From NCBI GenBank assembly GCA_964538515.1, contig CAZIEW010000011.1, positions 23,095-87,094 of the forward strand: a stretch of DNA of 64,000 nt, in the 5' to 3' direction. Source of the stretch: CALBZH01 sp964538515. Its GTDB lineage: Bacteria > Desulfobacterota > Syntrophobacteria > Syntrophobacterales > Syntrophobacteraceae. Numbering within the stretch: position 1 is the first letter of the stretch; each line of letters starts with the position of its first letter. A program made the translations under genes and the position numbers. A model generated the notes under the pieces. That model saw only the letters and a program-made list of their open reading frames with translations. It did no database searches and was not told the DNA's origin. Positions 44,625 through 52,773 of this stretch are shown here, piece by piece.

Positions 44625-46217
44625 ATGAACTTGTCGACACCCAATGCCAATGACGCCACCTTGACCTTCAATCGCTCCAAGAGCGTGGTTCCCATGAGCG
44701 GCCTTTGCTCGCGCTGCATCGACGGCTGCCGTGGCAACTGCGAAGTATTCCGTTCGACCTTCCGGGGGCGGGAAGTGATTTACCCGGGTCCCTTCGGGTC
44801 GGTGACGGCCGGCGCGGACAAGAACTACCCGGTGGATTATTCGCATCTGAATATCCAGGGCTACGCGCTGGGAGCGAGCGGTCTTCCGGCCGGGGTCGCC
44901 GGTGGCCCGGACACGGCCATTTTCCCCGCCGTGAGCACCGAGACGGAATACGGCTGGGACCTCAAGGTGAAGATGAAAGTTCCCATCTTCACGGGTGCTC
45001 TGGGATCGACCTTCATCGCTCAGAACAACTGGGAGCACTTTGCCGTCGGCGCCGCCATCAGCGGTGTCACTCTGGTTTGCGGTGAGAACGTGTGCGGCAT
45101 CGACCCCGGCCTCGAGCTGGACAGCAACGGCAAGATCACCAAATCCCCCGAGATGGATCGCCGCATCGACGTCTATCGCCGCTACCACAAGGGCTACGGC
45201 GAGATCCTGGTCCAGATGAACGTGGAAGACACTCGGCTTGGTGTTGCCGAATACGTCATCAAGAAGCATGGTCTTGAGACGATCGAGCTCAAGTGGGGCC
45301 AGGGCGCCAAGTGCATCGGCGGCGAAATCAAGGTGAACAGCTTGGAGCGCGCCCTTGAGCTGCAGCGCCGCGGCTACATCGTGACCCCGGATCCCTCCAA
45401 CCCCGTGAACCAGGCCGCGTTCAAGGCCGGCGCCATCAAGGAGTTCGAGCGCCACAGCCGTCTGGGCTTTGTGAGCGAGGAAGGCTTCTACGCGGAAGTC
45501 GAGCGCCTGCGCAAGCTGGGCTTCAAGCGCATCACGCTCAAGACCGGTGCCTACAGCCTGCGCGAGCTCGCCATGGCCATGAAGTGGGGCTCCAAGGCGA
45601 AGATCGACCTCCTCACCATCGACGGCGCCCCCGGCGGAACGGGCATGAGCCCTTGGCGCATGATGGAAGAGTGGGGCATCCCGAGCCTTTACATCCACGC
45701 GGCTGCCTATGAATTCGCCCAAAAGCTCGCCGCCAAGGGCGAGCGTGTGCCCGATCTGGCGTTTGCGGGCGGCTTCTCCAGCGAAGACGGCGTCTTCAAG
45801 GCGATCGCTCTCGGGGCTCCGTTTGTTAAGGCCGTTTGCATGGGCCGCGCCCTGATGATCCCCGGCATGGTCGGCAAGAACATCGCCCAGTGGATGGAAA
45901 AGAACGATCTTCCCAAGACGGTCAGCCAGTACGGGGAAAAGGTCGAGGAGATCTTCGTGGCCTACGAGGCCGTAAAAGATCTGGTGGGATCGCAGGAAAT
46001 CAACAACATCCCGCTTGGCGCCATCGGCATCTACAGCTACTCTGACAAGATCAAGGTCGGCCTGCAGCAGCTGCTGGCCGGTGCCCGCTGCTTCACCGTC
46101 GGCGCCGTGACCCGTCGCGAGCTCATGTCGCTGACCGACGAATGCACCAAGGTGACCGGCATCCCGTACGTGATGGACGCCTATCGGGCCGAAGCGGAAG
46201 CCATTCTGAACGGCTGA
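44625..46217 (+). CDS. FMN-binding glutamate synthase, standalone GltB-type synthase domain
   Basis: 530 residues. A Cys set C28-C31-C35-C39 in S-G-L-C-S-R-C-I-D-G-C precedes an FMN/TIM-barrel synthase domain. That domain has T-I-D-G-A-P-G-G-T-G-M-S-P and L-A-F-A-G-G-F-S-S-E-D, and a late cluster region around G-A-R-C-F-T-V-G-A. It lacks the class II glutaminase domain, like archaeal-type GltB, so ammonia or a separate amidotransferase must supply nitrogen and an unlinked partner electrons. Codon choice is strongly biased to C/G endings, suggesting high expression. AGGAG lies 9 nt upstream. GlnE at 36 kb is another nitrogen-assimilation gene. Confidence 0.88.
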   Translation: MNLSTPNANDATLTFNRSKSVVPMSGLCSRCIDGCRGNCEVFRSTFRGREVIYPGPFGSVTAGADKNYPVDYSHLNIQGYALGASGLPAGVAGGPDTAIFPAVSTETEYGWDLKVKMKVPIFTGALGSTFIAQNNWEHFAVGAAISGVTLVCGENVCGIDPGLELDSNGKITKSPEMDRRIDVYRRYHKGYGEILVQMNVEDTRLGVAEYVIKKHGLETIELKWGQGAKCIGGEIKVNSLERALELQRRGYIVTPDPSNPVNQAAFKAGAIKEFERHSRLGFVSEEGFYAEVERLRKLGFKRITLKTGAYSLRELAMAMKWGSKAKIDLLTIDGAPGGTGMSPWRMMEEWGIPSLYIHAAAYEFAQKLAAKGERVPDLAFAGGFSSEDGVFKAIALGAPFVKAVCMGRALMIPGMVGKNIAQWMEKNDLPKTVSQYGEKVEEIFVAYEAVKDLVGSQEINNIPLGAIGIYSYSDKIKVGLQQLLAGARCFTVGAVTRRELMSLTDECTKVTGIPYVMDAYRAEAEAILNG

Positions 46218-46310
46218 TCGGTGGCGTTGAAACCGGCGCACGGTGACGGCCCCAAGAGAGCATTCGCGGTCGTGGAATTGCTCGAATAGCGATAAGCAAA
46301 CCGCTCAAAA

Positions 46311-46370
46311 GATCGCCGCAGTCTGAGTGGAATCAACCGATTCCCTTAGGACTGCGGCGATTTTCGTTTT
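46311..46370 (+). terminator. Rho-independent terminator after the glutamate synthase gene
   Basis: GATCGCCGCAGTC pairs with GACTGCGGCGAT(T) over a loop of about 26 nt that may extend the stem further, followed by TTTTCGTTTT. It lies about 95 nt after the stop codon. Confidence 0.8.
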
Positions 46371-46427
46371 GCAGGGGCTGTTTGGTTGCAGGAAGCACGT
46401 TGACAAACCCGTCCAGCCGAAAGGCGG

Positions 46428-46652
46428 TCATTTTTCGGCGGAGTGACGAGCCGCACGCTTTTTCTGGCGGATGGTCTTGCGGCAGTTTTCCCAGATGACG
46501 CATTGCGTCCGGTATTGGCAGTACAGGTCCGGATCGGTGCAGGAATCGCAGGATTCCAGGCATTGCTCACAATAGTCGTATCCATATTTCATGCAGCGGA
46601 CTCGAGCCGGTCGATCCGGGTGGAACCTGCATCCAGCGCAGTCTTCATTCAT
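46428..46652 (-). CDS. Small cysteine-rich putative zinc-binding protein
   Basis: 74 residues with 11 cysteines: C-A-G-C-R-F-H-P near the N-terminus, then R-C-M-K-Y, Y-C-E-Q-C, C-D-S-C, Y-C-Q-Y-R-T-Q-C and N-C-R-K. The C-x2-C-x3-H-P-x2-P-A-x3-C pattern recalls B-box-like zinc fingers, but the family is not recognised. The tail is very basic (R-Q-K-K-R-A-A-R-H). The start M-N-E-D was chosen over earlier Met codons because it begins the Cys-rich core. It follows surE convergently with the terminator at 46311. Confidence 0.6.
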   Translation of the reverse strand: MNEDCAGCRFHPDRPARVRCMKYGYDYCEQCLESCDSCTDPDLYCQYRTQCVIWENCRKTIRQKKRAARHSAEK

Positions 46653-46693
46653 GGTGGTGGCGTCTCCAAGTCGAAAGATGTCCATGCGCATCG

Positions 46694-47452
46694 TCAGGAG
46701 GAAAGATCCCACGTGGAAAGAGTCGCCAGCATGTCATAGCGTGTGAGATCGTGGTGGATGGGCGTCACGGAGACGTAGCCGTTCTCCAGGGCCATCGAGT
46801 CGGCATCCGGGTTGCGGTCCGGCACCACGGCGGAATTACGCAGCCAGTAGTAGACGTTGCTCCGCGGGTCCTCTCGACGGTCGTAGGCTTCGACGCACCG
46901 CATCTTCCCCTGGTGCGTGATTCGGACTCCGGAAACCCGATCGGCAGGGAGGTTCGGGACGTTCACGTTGAGGGAGACCCCGGGGGGAAGCCCCTGGCGC
47001 TCGATGATCCGAAGCAGCCTGGGTACGCATTCAGTTGCGGCGGAAAAATCGGATGTGTCGAACGAGTCGATCGAGACGGCAATCGACGGCACGCCGAGAA
47101 CCGCTGCTTCCGTGGCGGCCGAAACGGTGCCCGAGTAGATGACGTTCACGCCGACATTCGCCCCCATGTTGATGCCTGAGACCACCGCCTGCGGGGGCGG
47201 GTTCATGAGCTCGGTGATTGCAATCTTGACGCAGTCGGCCGGTGTTCCGTTCAGCGCGTATCCGAAGAAGCATCCGTTCCGCCGCACCGTTTTCACGCGA
47301 AGGGGATCCAGGAAGGTGATGGCATGCCCCACGGCGCTTTGCTCGGTTTCCGGGGCAACCACGGTCACATCATGCTCTTGCACAAGCGCCAAGTACATCG
47401 CTTCGATGCCCTTGGCGAAAATTCCGTCGTCGTTGGTTAACAGCAAACGCAT
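46694..47452 (-). CDS. surE: 5'/3'-nucleotidase SurE
   Basis: 252 residues of the SurE acid-phosphatase-like nucleotidase family. The metal-binding start M-R-L-L-L-T-N-D-D-G and V-V-A-P-E-T-E-Q-S-A-V-G, G-T-P-A-D-C-V and S-G-I-N-M-G-A-N-V-G are all typical. The ATG right before R-L-L-L-T-N-D-D-G is the only sensible start. The divergent neighbour has its own promoter. The role is probably in nucleotide turnover or stationary-phase survival. Confidence 0.94.
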   Translation of the reverse strand: MRLLLTNDDGIFAKGIEAMYLALVQEHDVTVVAPETEQSAVGHAITFLDPLRVKTVRRNGCFFGYALNGTPADCVKIAITELMNPPPQAVVSGINMGANVGVNVIYSGTVSAATEAAVLGVPSIAVSIDSFDTSDFSAATECVPRLLRIIERQGLPPGVSLNVNVPNLPADRVSGVRITHQGKMRCVEAYDRREDPRSNVYYWLRNSAVVPDRNPDADSMALENGYVSVTPIHHDLTRYDMLATLSTWDLSS

Positions 47453-47535
47453 GGGAGCTCGTTCCTCGTTAGCGCGGCAGCAGGTGCTCATCCAGGTTGC
47501 GGTGTTGAGGTCTCGGCATAGAGAGGCCAATCCAG

Positions 47536-47565
47536 TTGACACGCTCCTTTATTACCACTTTTAAT
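47536..47565 (+). promoter_or_regulatory. Strong sigma-70-type promoter of the HMG-CoA lyase-like gene
   Basis: Perfect TTGACA (47536-47541), 18-nt spacer, TTTAAT (47560-47565; 5 of 6). It precedes a GGAGGAGGG ribosome site and the ATG at 47596 and lies in the divergent gap with surE. Confidence 0.65.
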
Positions 47566-47595
47566 GACGAGGAAAAGAGGGAGGAGGGCCAAGTC

Positions 47596-48510
47596 ATGCC
47601 GATTGTAAAGCAACGTACCGTCATTATTGAGGAAAACGCTCCAAGGGATGGGATCCAGAATGAAACGGTTCCCTTCACTGTCGAGGAGCGCGTCGAGCTG
47701 ATCAACGCTCTGGCGGATGCCGGGCTGAAACGGATCCAAATCGGCTCCTTTGTGCACGAGCGGCGCGTTCCGCAGATGGCCGGCACGGAGCGGGTGTTCG
47801 AAGCGATCCGGAAGCGGGAGGAAGTTGTTTACACGGCGCTCGTCCTTAATGAACAGGGATTGGCGCGGGCAATGGCCTGCTCCATGGGCCACGTGGCGCA
47901 TTTCGTTTCCGCCAGCCAAACGCACAGCCTCAAGAATTCCAATGTCTCCGTCGAGGAGGCGCTGGCTCGCGCGGGGGACTTGATCGCAAGAGCCATCGGT
48001 TGCGGGATGGTTGTGCAGGCGGGTGTCATGAATGCGTTCGGCTGCCGGTATGAAGGTCGTGTTCCCGAGGATCGCGTTTTGGAAATCATCGAAACCCTGA
48101 TAGAAGCCGGAGCCAACGAGATCAGTCTCGCCGATACGGCGGGGGTGGCCGACCCTCTTCAGGTCGAGCGCATGGTTCGCCGGGTAAGAGAGGTTTCCAA
48201 ACGGCCCCTTTCGCTGCACCTGCATGACACTTACGGCTTTGGTCTGGCCAATGTCTATGCCGCGTGGAAGGAGGGAGTGACCCGATTCGATGCGTGCTGC
48301 GGCGGGCTCGGAGGGTGTCCCTTCATTCCGGATGCCGCGGGGAATGTCGCGACGGAGGACCTGGCACTCATGATGCGATGCATGGGAATTGAGACCGGGA
48401 TAGACCTGCCGAAGCTTATTGCTGTCACGCGCAGCCTGGAGCACAAGCTTGGGCGCTCGCTCCCGGCGAAAGCCCGAGTGGCCGAGGGTGACGTCACGTG
48501 TCAGCGATGA
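47596..48510 (+). CDS. Hydroxymethylglutaryl-CoA lyase-like protein
   Basis: 304 residues of the DRE-TIM metallolyase family. R-D-G-I-Q-N-E near the N-terminus, the metal-binding H-L-H-D-T-Y-G-F-G and the cysteine-containing C-G-G-L-G-G-C-P-F match HMG-CoA lyase. This enzyme splits HMG-CoA to acetyl-CoA and acetoacetate in leucine breakdown or ketogenesis. Related activities such as 3-methylmalyl or citramalyl-CoA cleavage cannot be excluded. ATG 47596 was chosen for its GGAGGAGGG site; upstream in-frame sequence is the promoter. Confidence 0.85.
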   Translation: MPIVKQRTVIIEENAPRDGIQNETVPFTVEERVELINALADAGLKRIQIGSFVHERRVPQMAGTERVFEAIRKREEVVYTALVLNEQGLARAMACSMGHVAHFVSASQTHSLKNSNVSVEEALARAGDLIARAIGCGMVVQAGVMNAFGCRYEGRVPEDRVLEIIETLIEAGANEISLADTAGVADPLQVERMVRRVREVSKRPLSLHLHDTYGFGLANVYAAWKEGVTRFDACCGGLGGCPFIPDAAGNVATEDLALMMRCMGIETGIDLPKLIAVTRSLEHKLGRSLPAKARVAEGDVTCQR

Positions 48511-48617
48511 GGAAGACCTTTCGGTCTTGTCCCCTGAAGATGGTTTGCATCGCTTGTTCACTGTGGTATCGTGTGATTCAAGGGTTCAATTCGAGTTTCC
48601 AGAGGAGGGGCAGAGAA

Positions 48618-49148
48618 ATGAAGAGATCGATCGGACGGTTTGGGGTTCTCACAGCGGTTGCAGCAGCACTGGTCGCATCATGCACAATTATGGAACGCGT
48701 CCGACAGCTCTCACCCGGGGAGATTCGCTTGACTCGGTTGCAGGCTCCTGAAGCGGTTGAGGAAGGGGCGACTTATCAGGCCACACTGAAGTTTCGGGGC
48801 GATGGGCTTCCGACCGTCCGGAGTGTCTGCTGCCGCTGGGTGGCTGAAACCCCGAGTGTGAAGAACTCGTCGATGTACTGGTACAACCGGGAAGTGTCGG
48901 GTGACAAGTCGCCGGGGTCGGAGGGCACGAAGTGGGTTGATCAGAGCGCGGTTCAGGATTTCTCCAGCACCTTCTGCATCGACGGGAGAGATGCTCGCGT
49001 GGTCGGAGCGGATTCGATCGTGTTCAACTTCACAGCCAAGAAAATCAAACCATCGTACAACCGATTGGAATGCTACGCGGAGACCCAATCGGCTGGTGCC
49101 GTCGTGGAATCAAACCGTGTCGCGGCGCCCGTCAATCGCGCCTACTGA
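48618..49148 (+). CDS. Putative lipoprotein of unknown function
   Basis: 176 residues. It starts M-K-R-S-I-G-R-F-G-V-L-T-A-V-A-A-A-L, with the lipobox L-V-A-S-C at about 17-21, so the mature protein is lipid-anchored. The mature part has paired cysteines (V-C-C-R-W, F-C-I-D, E-C-Y-A) and looks beta-rich (Y-Q-A-T-L-K-F-R-G, I-V-F-N-F-T-A). A GAGGAGGGG ribosome site lies upstream. No family is recognised. Confidence 0.7.
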   Translation: MKRSIGRFGVLTAVAAALVASCTIMERVRQLSPGEIRLTRLQAPEAVEEGATYQATLKFRGDGLPTVRSVCCRWVAETPSVKNSSMYWYNREVSGDKSPGSEGTKWVDQSAVQDFSSTFCIDGRDARVVGADSIVFNFTAKKIKPSYNRLECYAETQSAGAVVESNRVAAPVNRAY

Positions 49149-49272
49149 TCACGATGGCTCGCACTCACGGGAACGGTTGCGGCAGCAGCTTCTCGCTTGG
49201 AGATCTCATTCAGGGAACAAAGCGGCGTTATCAAGCAGCGCGGCGCTTTCGCCAATAAGAAGGAGGGAAGTC

Positions 49273-49500
49273 ATGGGCAGCGTGTACAAGATCATCGAGC
49301 TGGTTGGAACGAGCGAAACTTCCTTTGAGGATGCGGCAAGGCAGGCGGTGGATACCGCAGCGAAGACGTTGCGCGATATGCGAGTGGCTGAAATCAGCGA
49401 GCTCGACATGAAGCTCGAGGACGGCAAGATTGTGGCCTATCGCGCCAAGGTAAAAATCTCGTTTAAGTATCAATCCAGCAAGTATGAAGCAGGCGAATAA
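49273..49500 (+). CDS. Dodecin-family flavin-binding protein
   Basis: 75 residues; dodecins form 12-mers that store or buffer flavins or bind CoA. M-G-S-V-Y-K-I-I-E-L-V-G-T-S is the classic start, followed by S-F-E-D-A-A-R-Q-A-V and a C-terminal V-K-I-S-F-K-Y strand. GGAGG precedes the ATG. It may be cotranscribed with the lipoprotein upstream, although about 125 bp separate them. Confidence 0.9.
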   Translation: MGSVYKIIELVGTSETSFEDAARQAVDTAAKTLRDMRVAEISELDMKLEDGKIVAYRAKVKISFKYQSSKYEAGE

Positions 49501-49701
49501 CCTGTCGGCGGCATCATCCGCTGGAGGCCGAGCTCAACGTGGCGCTTTGGCCCCACTTGGGTAGCTGATCTCTTCGCGGCTGTCGACGACAGTGGCTCAG
49601 GGCTTTACCAGAACGGTCACCATGAGAGTGACAATGCCGCCGCGGTTGTTCGCTGCTTTGTTCCCTTCATCCCTTCGACGGCATTGAGCTGGACCCGGAC
49701 C

Positions 49702-49757
49702 GCGGACATGAGTGACAGGCTCCTCTGAAATGAGGCGTTCCCGTGTCCGCTTTTCTT
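49702..49757 (+). terminator. Terminator-like hairpin downstream of the dodecin gene
   Basis: GCGGACA (49702) pairs with TGTCCGC (ending 49750), extended by a G-T and a G-C pair, followed by TTTTCTTT. The loop is long (about 30 nt) and holds a second small CCTC/GAGG hairpin. It lies about 200 nt after the dodecin stop. Confidence 0.55.
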
Positions 49758-49770
49758 TAGGGATTGCGGG

Positions 49771-50475
49771 TCATGGAACGTCGCTCTCCTCCCAGGCGAA
49801 GTCCAACAAGTCGGGGAACTCCGCCAGCAACCGACCGACGATTTTCCCCCACACGATGTTGTCTTTCGTGCAGAGTCGGAGCTCGTAGGTCACTGTTCCC
49901 TTCACAAGGTCCTGCCTGTAATTCACAAAACGAATCTCAACGTTCTCGAACGCGTCAAGGGTGGCTCGGATTTGCTTCATGGCCCGGATGGTGCTGGGAA
50001 AGGTGAGGGTCAGGGAGCTGTAGACATCGTGGGAGAAAACGAGCTTCACAAAGCGCATGTTGTAGAGGACGAGCAGGCTGATGACGGTGGTGAGTATGGC
50101 TGGCATGTAAAAGCCGGCTCCGACGGCGAGACCGCTGCCCGTCACCATCCAGAGCCCTGCTGCGGTCGTGAGACCTCGCACGGACCCTTTTCCCTTGATG
50201 ATCGCTCCCGCACCCATGAAACCCATGCTGGCCACGGCATAGGAGGCGATCCGTGCCGGATCGAGTCGAACGACCGATCGAACGCCATGGCTCTGGAAGA
50301 GGTCCTCCATGAACAGGGAGAGCATCATCAAGAGGCAGGCCCCCACGGAAACCATGATATTCGTTCTGAGTCCGGCTGCCTGCCCGTGGGATTCCCGCTC
50401 GAATCCGATGGCACCTCCCAGCAGGGTTGCAAGGGCAAGCTTGCCCAGTATTTCCAGAGACATGTGCCATTCCAT
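49771..50475 (-). CDS. MgtC/SapB-family membrane protein
   Basis: 234 residues. Four or so transmembrane helices show the MgtC pattern: L-L-G-G-A-I-G-F-E-R-E, G-L-R-T-N-I-M-V-S-V-G-A, Y-A-V-A-S-M-G-F-M-G-A-G and T-T-A-A-G-L-W-M-V-T-G-S-G-L-A-V-G. The C-terminal cytoplasmic domain resembles the ACT-like domain of this family. The role is unclear (magnesium limitation, control of ATP synthase). It lies 20 nt after the XRE regulator on the same strand. Start M-E-W-H chosen; M-S-L-E four codons later is possible. Confidence 0.88.
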   Translation of the reverse strand: MEWHMSLEILGKLALATLLGGAIGFERESHGQAAGLRTNIMVSVGACLLMMLSLFMEDLFQSHGVRSVVRLDPARIASYAVASMGFMGAGAIIKGKGSVRGLTTAAGLWMVTGSGLAVGAGFYMPAILTTVISLLVLYNMRFVKLVFSHDVYSSLTLTFPSTIRAMKQIRATLDAFENVEIRFVNYRQDLVKGTVTYELRLCTKDNIVWGKIVGRLLAEFPDLLDFAWEESDVP

Positions 50476-50495
50476 CGATCTAATGACCCTCGTCT

Positions 50496-51104
50496 TTAAC
50501 CCTTGGACCAGATGACGGCCAGGGCTTTTGCGGGCTCTTCGCTGATGCACCGGAACGCATGGCTCAGGTCTGATTCAAAATAGATGCTGTCGCCGGGGCC
50601 CAGCTCTTCAATCCGATCCACCGTTCTAAATTCCACGCGCCCTTCCGTCACATAGAGAAACTCTTCCCCTTCGTGGCTCGTGAAGACCATGTCTTCCGAC
50701 GATCGGACGGGGAATTCGACCAGGAACGGCTCCATGCTTTTGTTCGTCTTTTTCGTTTCAAGGGCGATATAAACATAATCGACTTCCCCCTTCTCCTGGT
50801 GGGGTCGTCGCTCGACCGACACACGCTCTTCTTGTCGGGTGATCGATATCTTCTCACTTCCGATCTCATCCTGGAAGAAAGAGGCCATCCCCACGTTCAA
50901 CGCCCTGGCCAGCTTCAGGAGGGTGGCTATGGGGGGAATCACATGATCGTTTTCGATCTGTGACAAGAAGGGTTTGGACAACCCTGTTTTCCAGGCAAGG
51001 TCCTGAAGTGTGAAGCGGTTCTTCTGGCGGAGCTCTCTTACCTTGTTGCCGATCTTGAATGCCTTGACTGCCAGGCTGATGTCTTTGTCCCTCTGCTGCG
51101 TCAT
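50496..51104 (-). CDS. XRE-family regulator with C-terminal cupin domain
   Basis: 202 residues. The helix-turn-helix spans about residues 19-73 (V-R-E-L-R-Q-K-N-R-F-T-L-Q-D-L-A, L-S-K-P-F-L-S-Q-I-E-N). A cupin follows (F-T-S-H-E-G-E-E-F-L-Y-V-T-E-G-R-V and L-G-P-G-D-S-I-Y-F). Such proteins sense a small ligand and often repress neighbouring genes. It leads the MgtC-like gene. Palindromes just upstream are candidate operators. Confidence 0.9.
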   Translation of the reverse strand: MTQQRDKDISLAVKAFKIGNKVRELRQKNRFTLQDLAWKTGLSKPFLSQIENDHVIPPIATLLKLARALNVGMASFFQDEIGSEKISITRQEERVSVERRPHQEKGEVDYVYIALETKKTNKSMEPFLVEFPVRSSEDMVFTSHEGEEFLYVTEGRVEFRTVDRIEELGPGDSIYFESDLSHAFRCISEEPAKALAVIWSKG

Positions 51105-51427
51105 CTTTCCTCCTCAGTCGCTCTCGTTCCTGCTCCCCGCTATACGTGGAAGACGAATGAATCACCCCTCAATTTGTTTAACCTATTGTAAACGATGTTT
51201 GTTCTAACAAAAGCAGAAATTTTGCGACCGGCACGATCCCAGCCTCGAAGGGGGTTGGGAAACGAGCGGTTTGGCGGGAGCCCCTTCGTGGAGGGGCGGT
51301 GAGAGAAGATGGCCGAAAAGACCATCCCTGCATTTGAGGGCTCGTGAGTGAGGTGAGGCGGGGCGGATGGAGAGCTTCACTGTTCTTCCACCCCGCCCCC
51401 AAAAACACGCGACGAGGATGTTGCGTC
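51105..51427. other. Intergenic region between nitroreductase and XRE-cupin gene
   Basis: No gene seen. The part next to the XRE gene holds operator-like repeats. A GC-rich inverted repeat (GGCGGGGCGG near 51360 and CCACCCCGCC near 51390, one mismatch) lies just after the nitroreductase stop, but it lacks a T run on either strand. Confidence 0.45.
51176..51210. promoter_or_regulatory. Operator-like palindromes upstream of the XRE-cupin gene
   Basis: GTTTA-N8-TAAAC (51176-51193) and TTGTT-CT-AACAA (51199-51210) lie side by side in an AT-rich patch about 75-105 nt before the regulator start. Autoregulation by the XRE protein is a reasonable inference. Confidence 0.45.
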
Positions 51428-51970
51428 TCAGAAGACTTCGTGGTGGGTGAATTCGGAGATTTCTCTGCGCTTGGGAGCGGAGGGAGTCTTCGATGGGTAC
51501 CCCAGAGGGATGAGGGCGACCAGTTCATAGGACTCGGGCACGTTGACAACCGCCTTGGCCTTGTCGTGGTCGAACAATCCAATGACCACCGTGCCCAACC
51601 CTTCGTTTTCGGCGGCAAGGCACAGGCTTTGAGTCGCGATGCCGAGGTCGAACATGAACCAGTCACCGAATTTGGTCGTCACCGCTCCTTTGTAATAGCC
51701 CGAGCTTTGAAGCTTGCCACAGATGGCCAGGAGGACAGGAGCTTCCACGGTCGCCCGGGTTGCCGGGTTCCCTTTGCTGAGGGTCTCCTGCAGTTTCTGT
51801 TTGGTCTCGGGCCGTCTCACGACGATGATCTCCCAACATTGCGTGTTTGCCCACGAAGGGGACCATTTGACCGCATCAAGGACCTTTGCAAGGGTGTCAT
51901 CGGAGACCTCCTTGTCGAGGAAGTTCCTGATACTTCGCCTTCGTTGAATGACCTCCACGAAATCAGCCAT
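51428..51970 (-). CDS. Nitroreductase-family flavoprotein
   Basis: 180 residues. I-Q-R-R-R-S-I-R-N-F is the typical FMN-phosphate-binding start, followed by A-V-K-W-S-P-S-W-A-N-T-Q-C-W, a mid-segment G-I-A-T-Q-S-L-C-L-A-A-E-N-E-G-L-G and the L-I-P-L-G-Y-P end region. It reduces nitroaromatics, quinones or similar with NAD(P)H; the native substrate is unknown. ATG M-A-D-F chosen for a GGAGGG site 8-9 nt upstream. Confidence 0.92.
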   Translation of the reverse strand: MADFVEVIQRRRSIRNFLDKEVSDDTLAKVLDAVKWSPSWANTQCWEIIVVRRPETKQKLQETLSKGNPATRATVEAPVLLAICGKLQSSGYYKGAVTTKFGDWFMFDLGIATQSLCLAAENEGLGTVVIGLFDHDKAKAVVNVPESYELVALIPLGYPSKTPSAPKRREISEFTHHEVF

Positions 51971-52280
51971 GGGATATCCCTCCATTTCGCGTTCTGTAGG
52001 GTTGGTTGATGAGAATCGAGAGCCGAGATCAATTCGCAAGGCAATGAGTATAGGCCACGACCGGTACCCGGTCGAGCGCAAAACGACTTGCCTTCATTTC
52101 AGATCATCCTTTCATGCGAGGGATGTTGATGTTTTGAGGTTGTGCCCAATGGCTTGAATGCGTTAGGGTGCGAGGTCGGGAAGCTGCTGAGTGCAGTCGA
52201 TTTCAGTGTGGAGCTGAATGGTCTCAACCGCCCCCCTTTGGCAGTCAAGTAGGATGATTTGGGAGGACCGCGGATCGTCC

Positions 52281-52751
52281 ATGAATAGCCGGGAGGAGGA
52301 GAGTGAGGCCGTGGAAGACGATGAAAGGGAGCTGATGAAGGAACGATGTGAGAAGGCCAATGAAGCGTACTGCGAAGAATGTGACAAACAAGGAGTGAAG
52401 GTTTGCTCCATCGATGAATTCCAGGCTAGGCAAGAATTCCTGGACGGTCGTATCGACGAGGGACAGCTCCAATCCAAGGCTGCTGTTGAGCTGAGCGAGC
52501 TCACAAAGACCTTCGGGAAGTACCTCGTGGTCAAGGACCAACAAGCCGTTGCCAAGGACGAAGACGCCGAGAAGAAGGACCGTGCCAGGCTTGCCAACAA
52601 GGTCTACAAGCAGGTCTGCAGCGAATTAGGGCTGTCGGCTTGCTTCTTCAGCGACTTTTCAAGCTGGAGCGAATATGTAAAGGGGGAAATAGAGGATTCC
52701 GAGCTTTACGGTCGGGCGAAGGCGGAGATCGAGAAATTGACTTCGGCCTAG
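52281..52751 (+). CDS. Acidic protein made of two tandem copies of an unknown ~54-residue module
   Basis: About 156 residues from M-N-S-R-E-E. Two halves align: A-N-E-A-Y-C-E-E-C-D...V-C-S-I-D-E-F...F-L-D-G-R-I-D-E-G-Q-L and A-N-K-V-Y-K-Q-V-C...A-C-F-F-S-D-F...Y-V-K-G-E-I-E-D-S-E-L. Each half ends in A-x-x-E-(I/L)-x-x-L-T. The linker is charged and likely helical. No signal peptide or known domain is seen. The start is uncertain: upstream Met codons at 52218 and 52254 are in frame, and the first has GGAG nearby. Confidence 0.6.
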   Translation: MNSREEESEAVEDDERELMKERCEKANEAYCEECDKQGVKVCSIDEFQARQEFLDGRIDEGQLQSKAAVELSELTKTFGKYLVVKDQQAVAKDEDAEKKDRARLANKVYKQVCSELGLSACFFSDFSSWSEYVKGEIEDSELYGRAKAEIEKLTSA

Positions 52752-52773
52752 AGGTCTGGCAGGCGGGCTCGCA

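Noticed and set aside
49501..49770. A gene between the dodecin and MgtC-like genes
   Set aside because: No frame with sensible composition; the stretch holds small inverted repeats and a terminator-like hairpin only.
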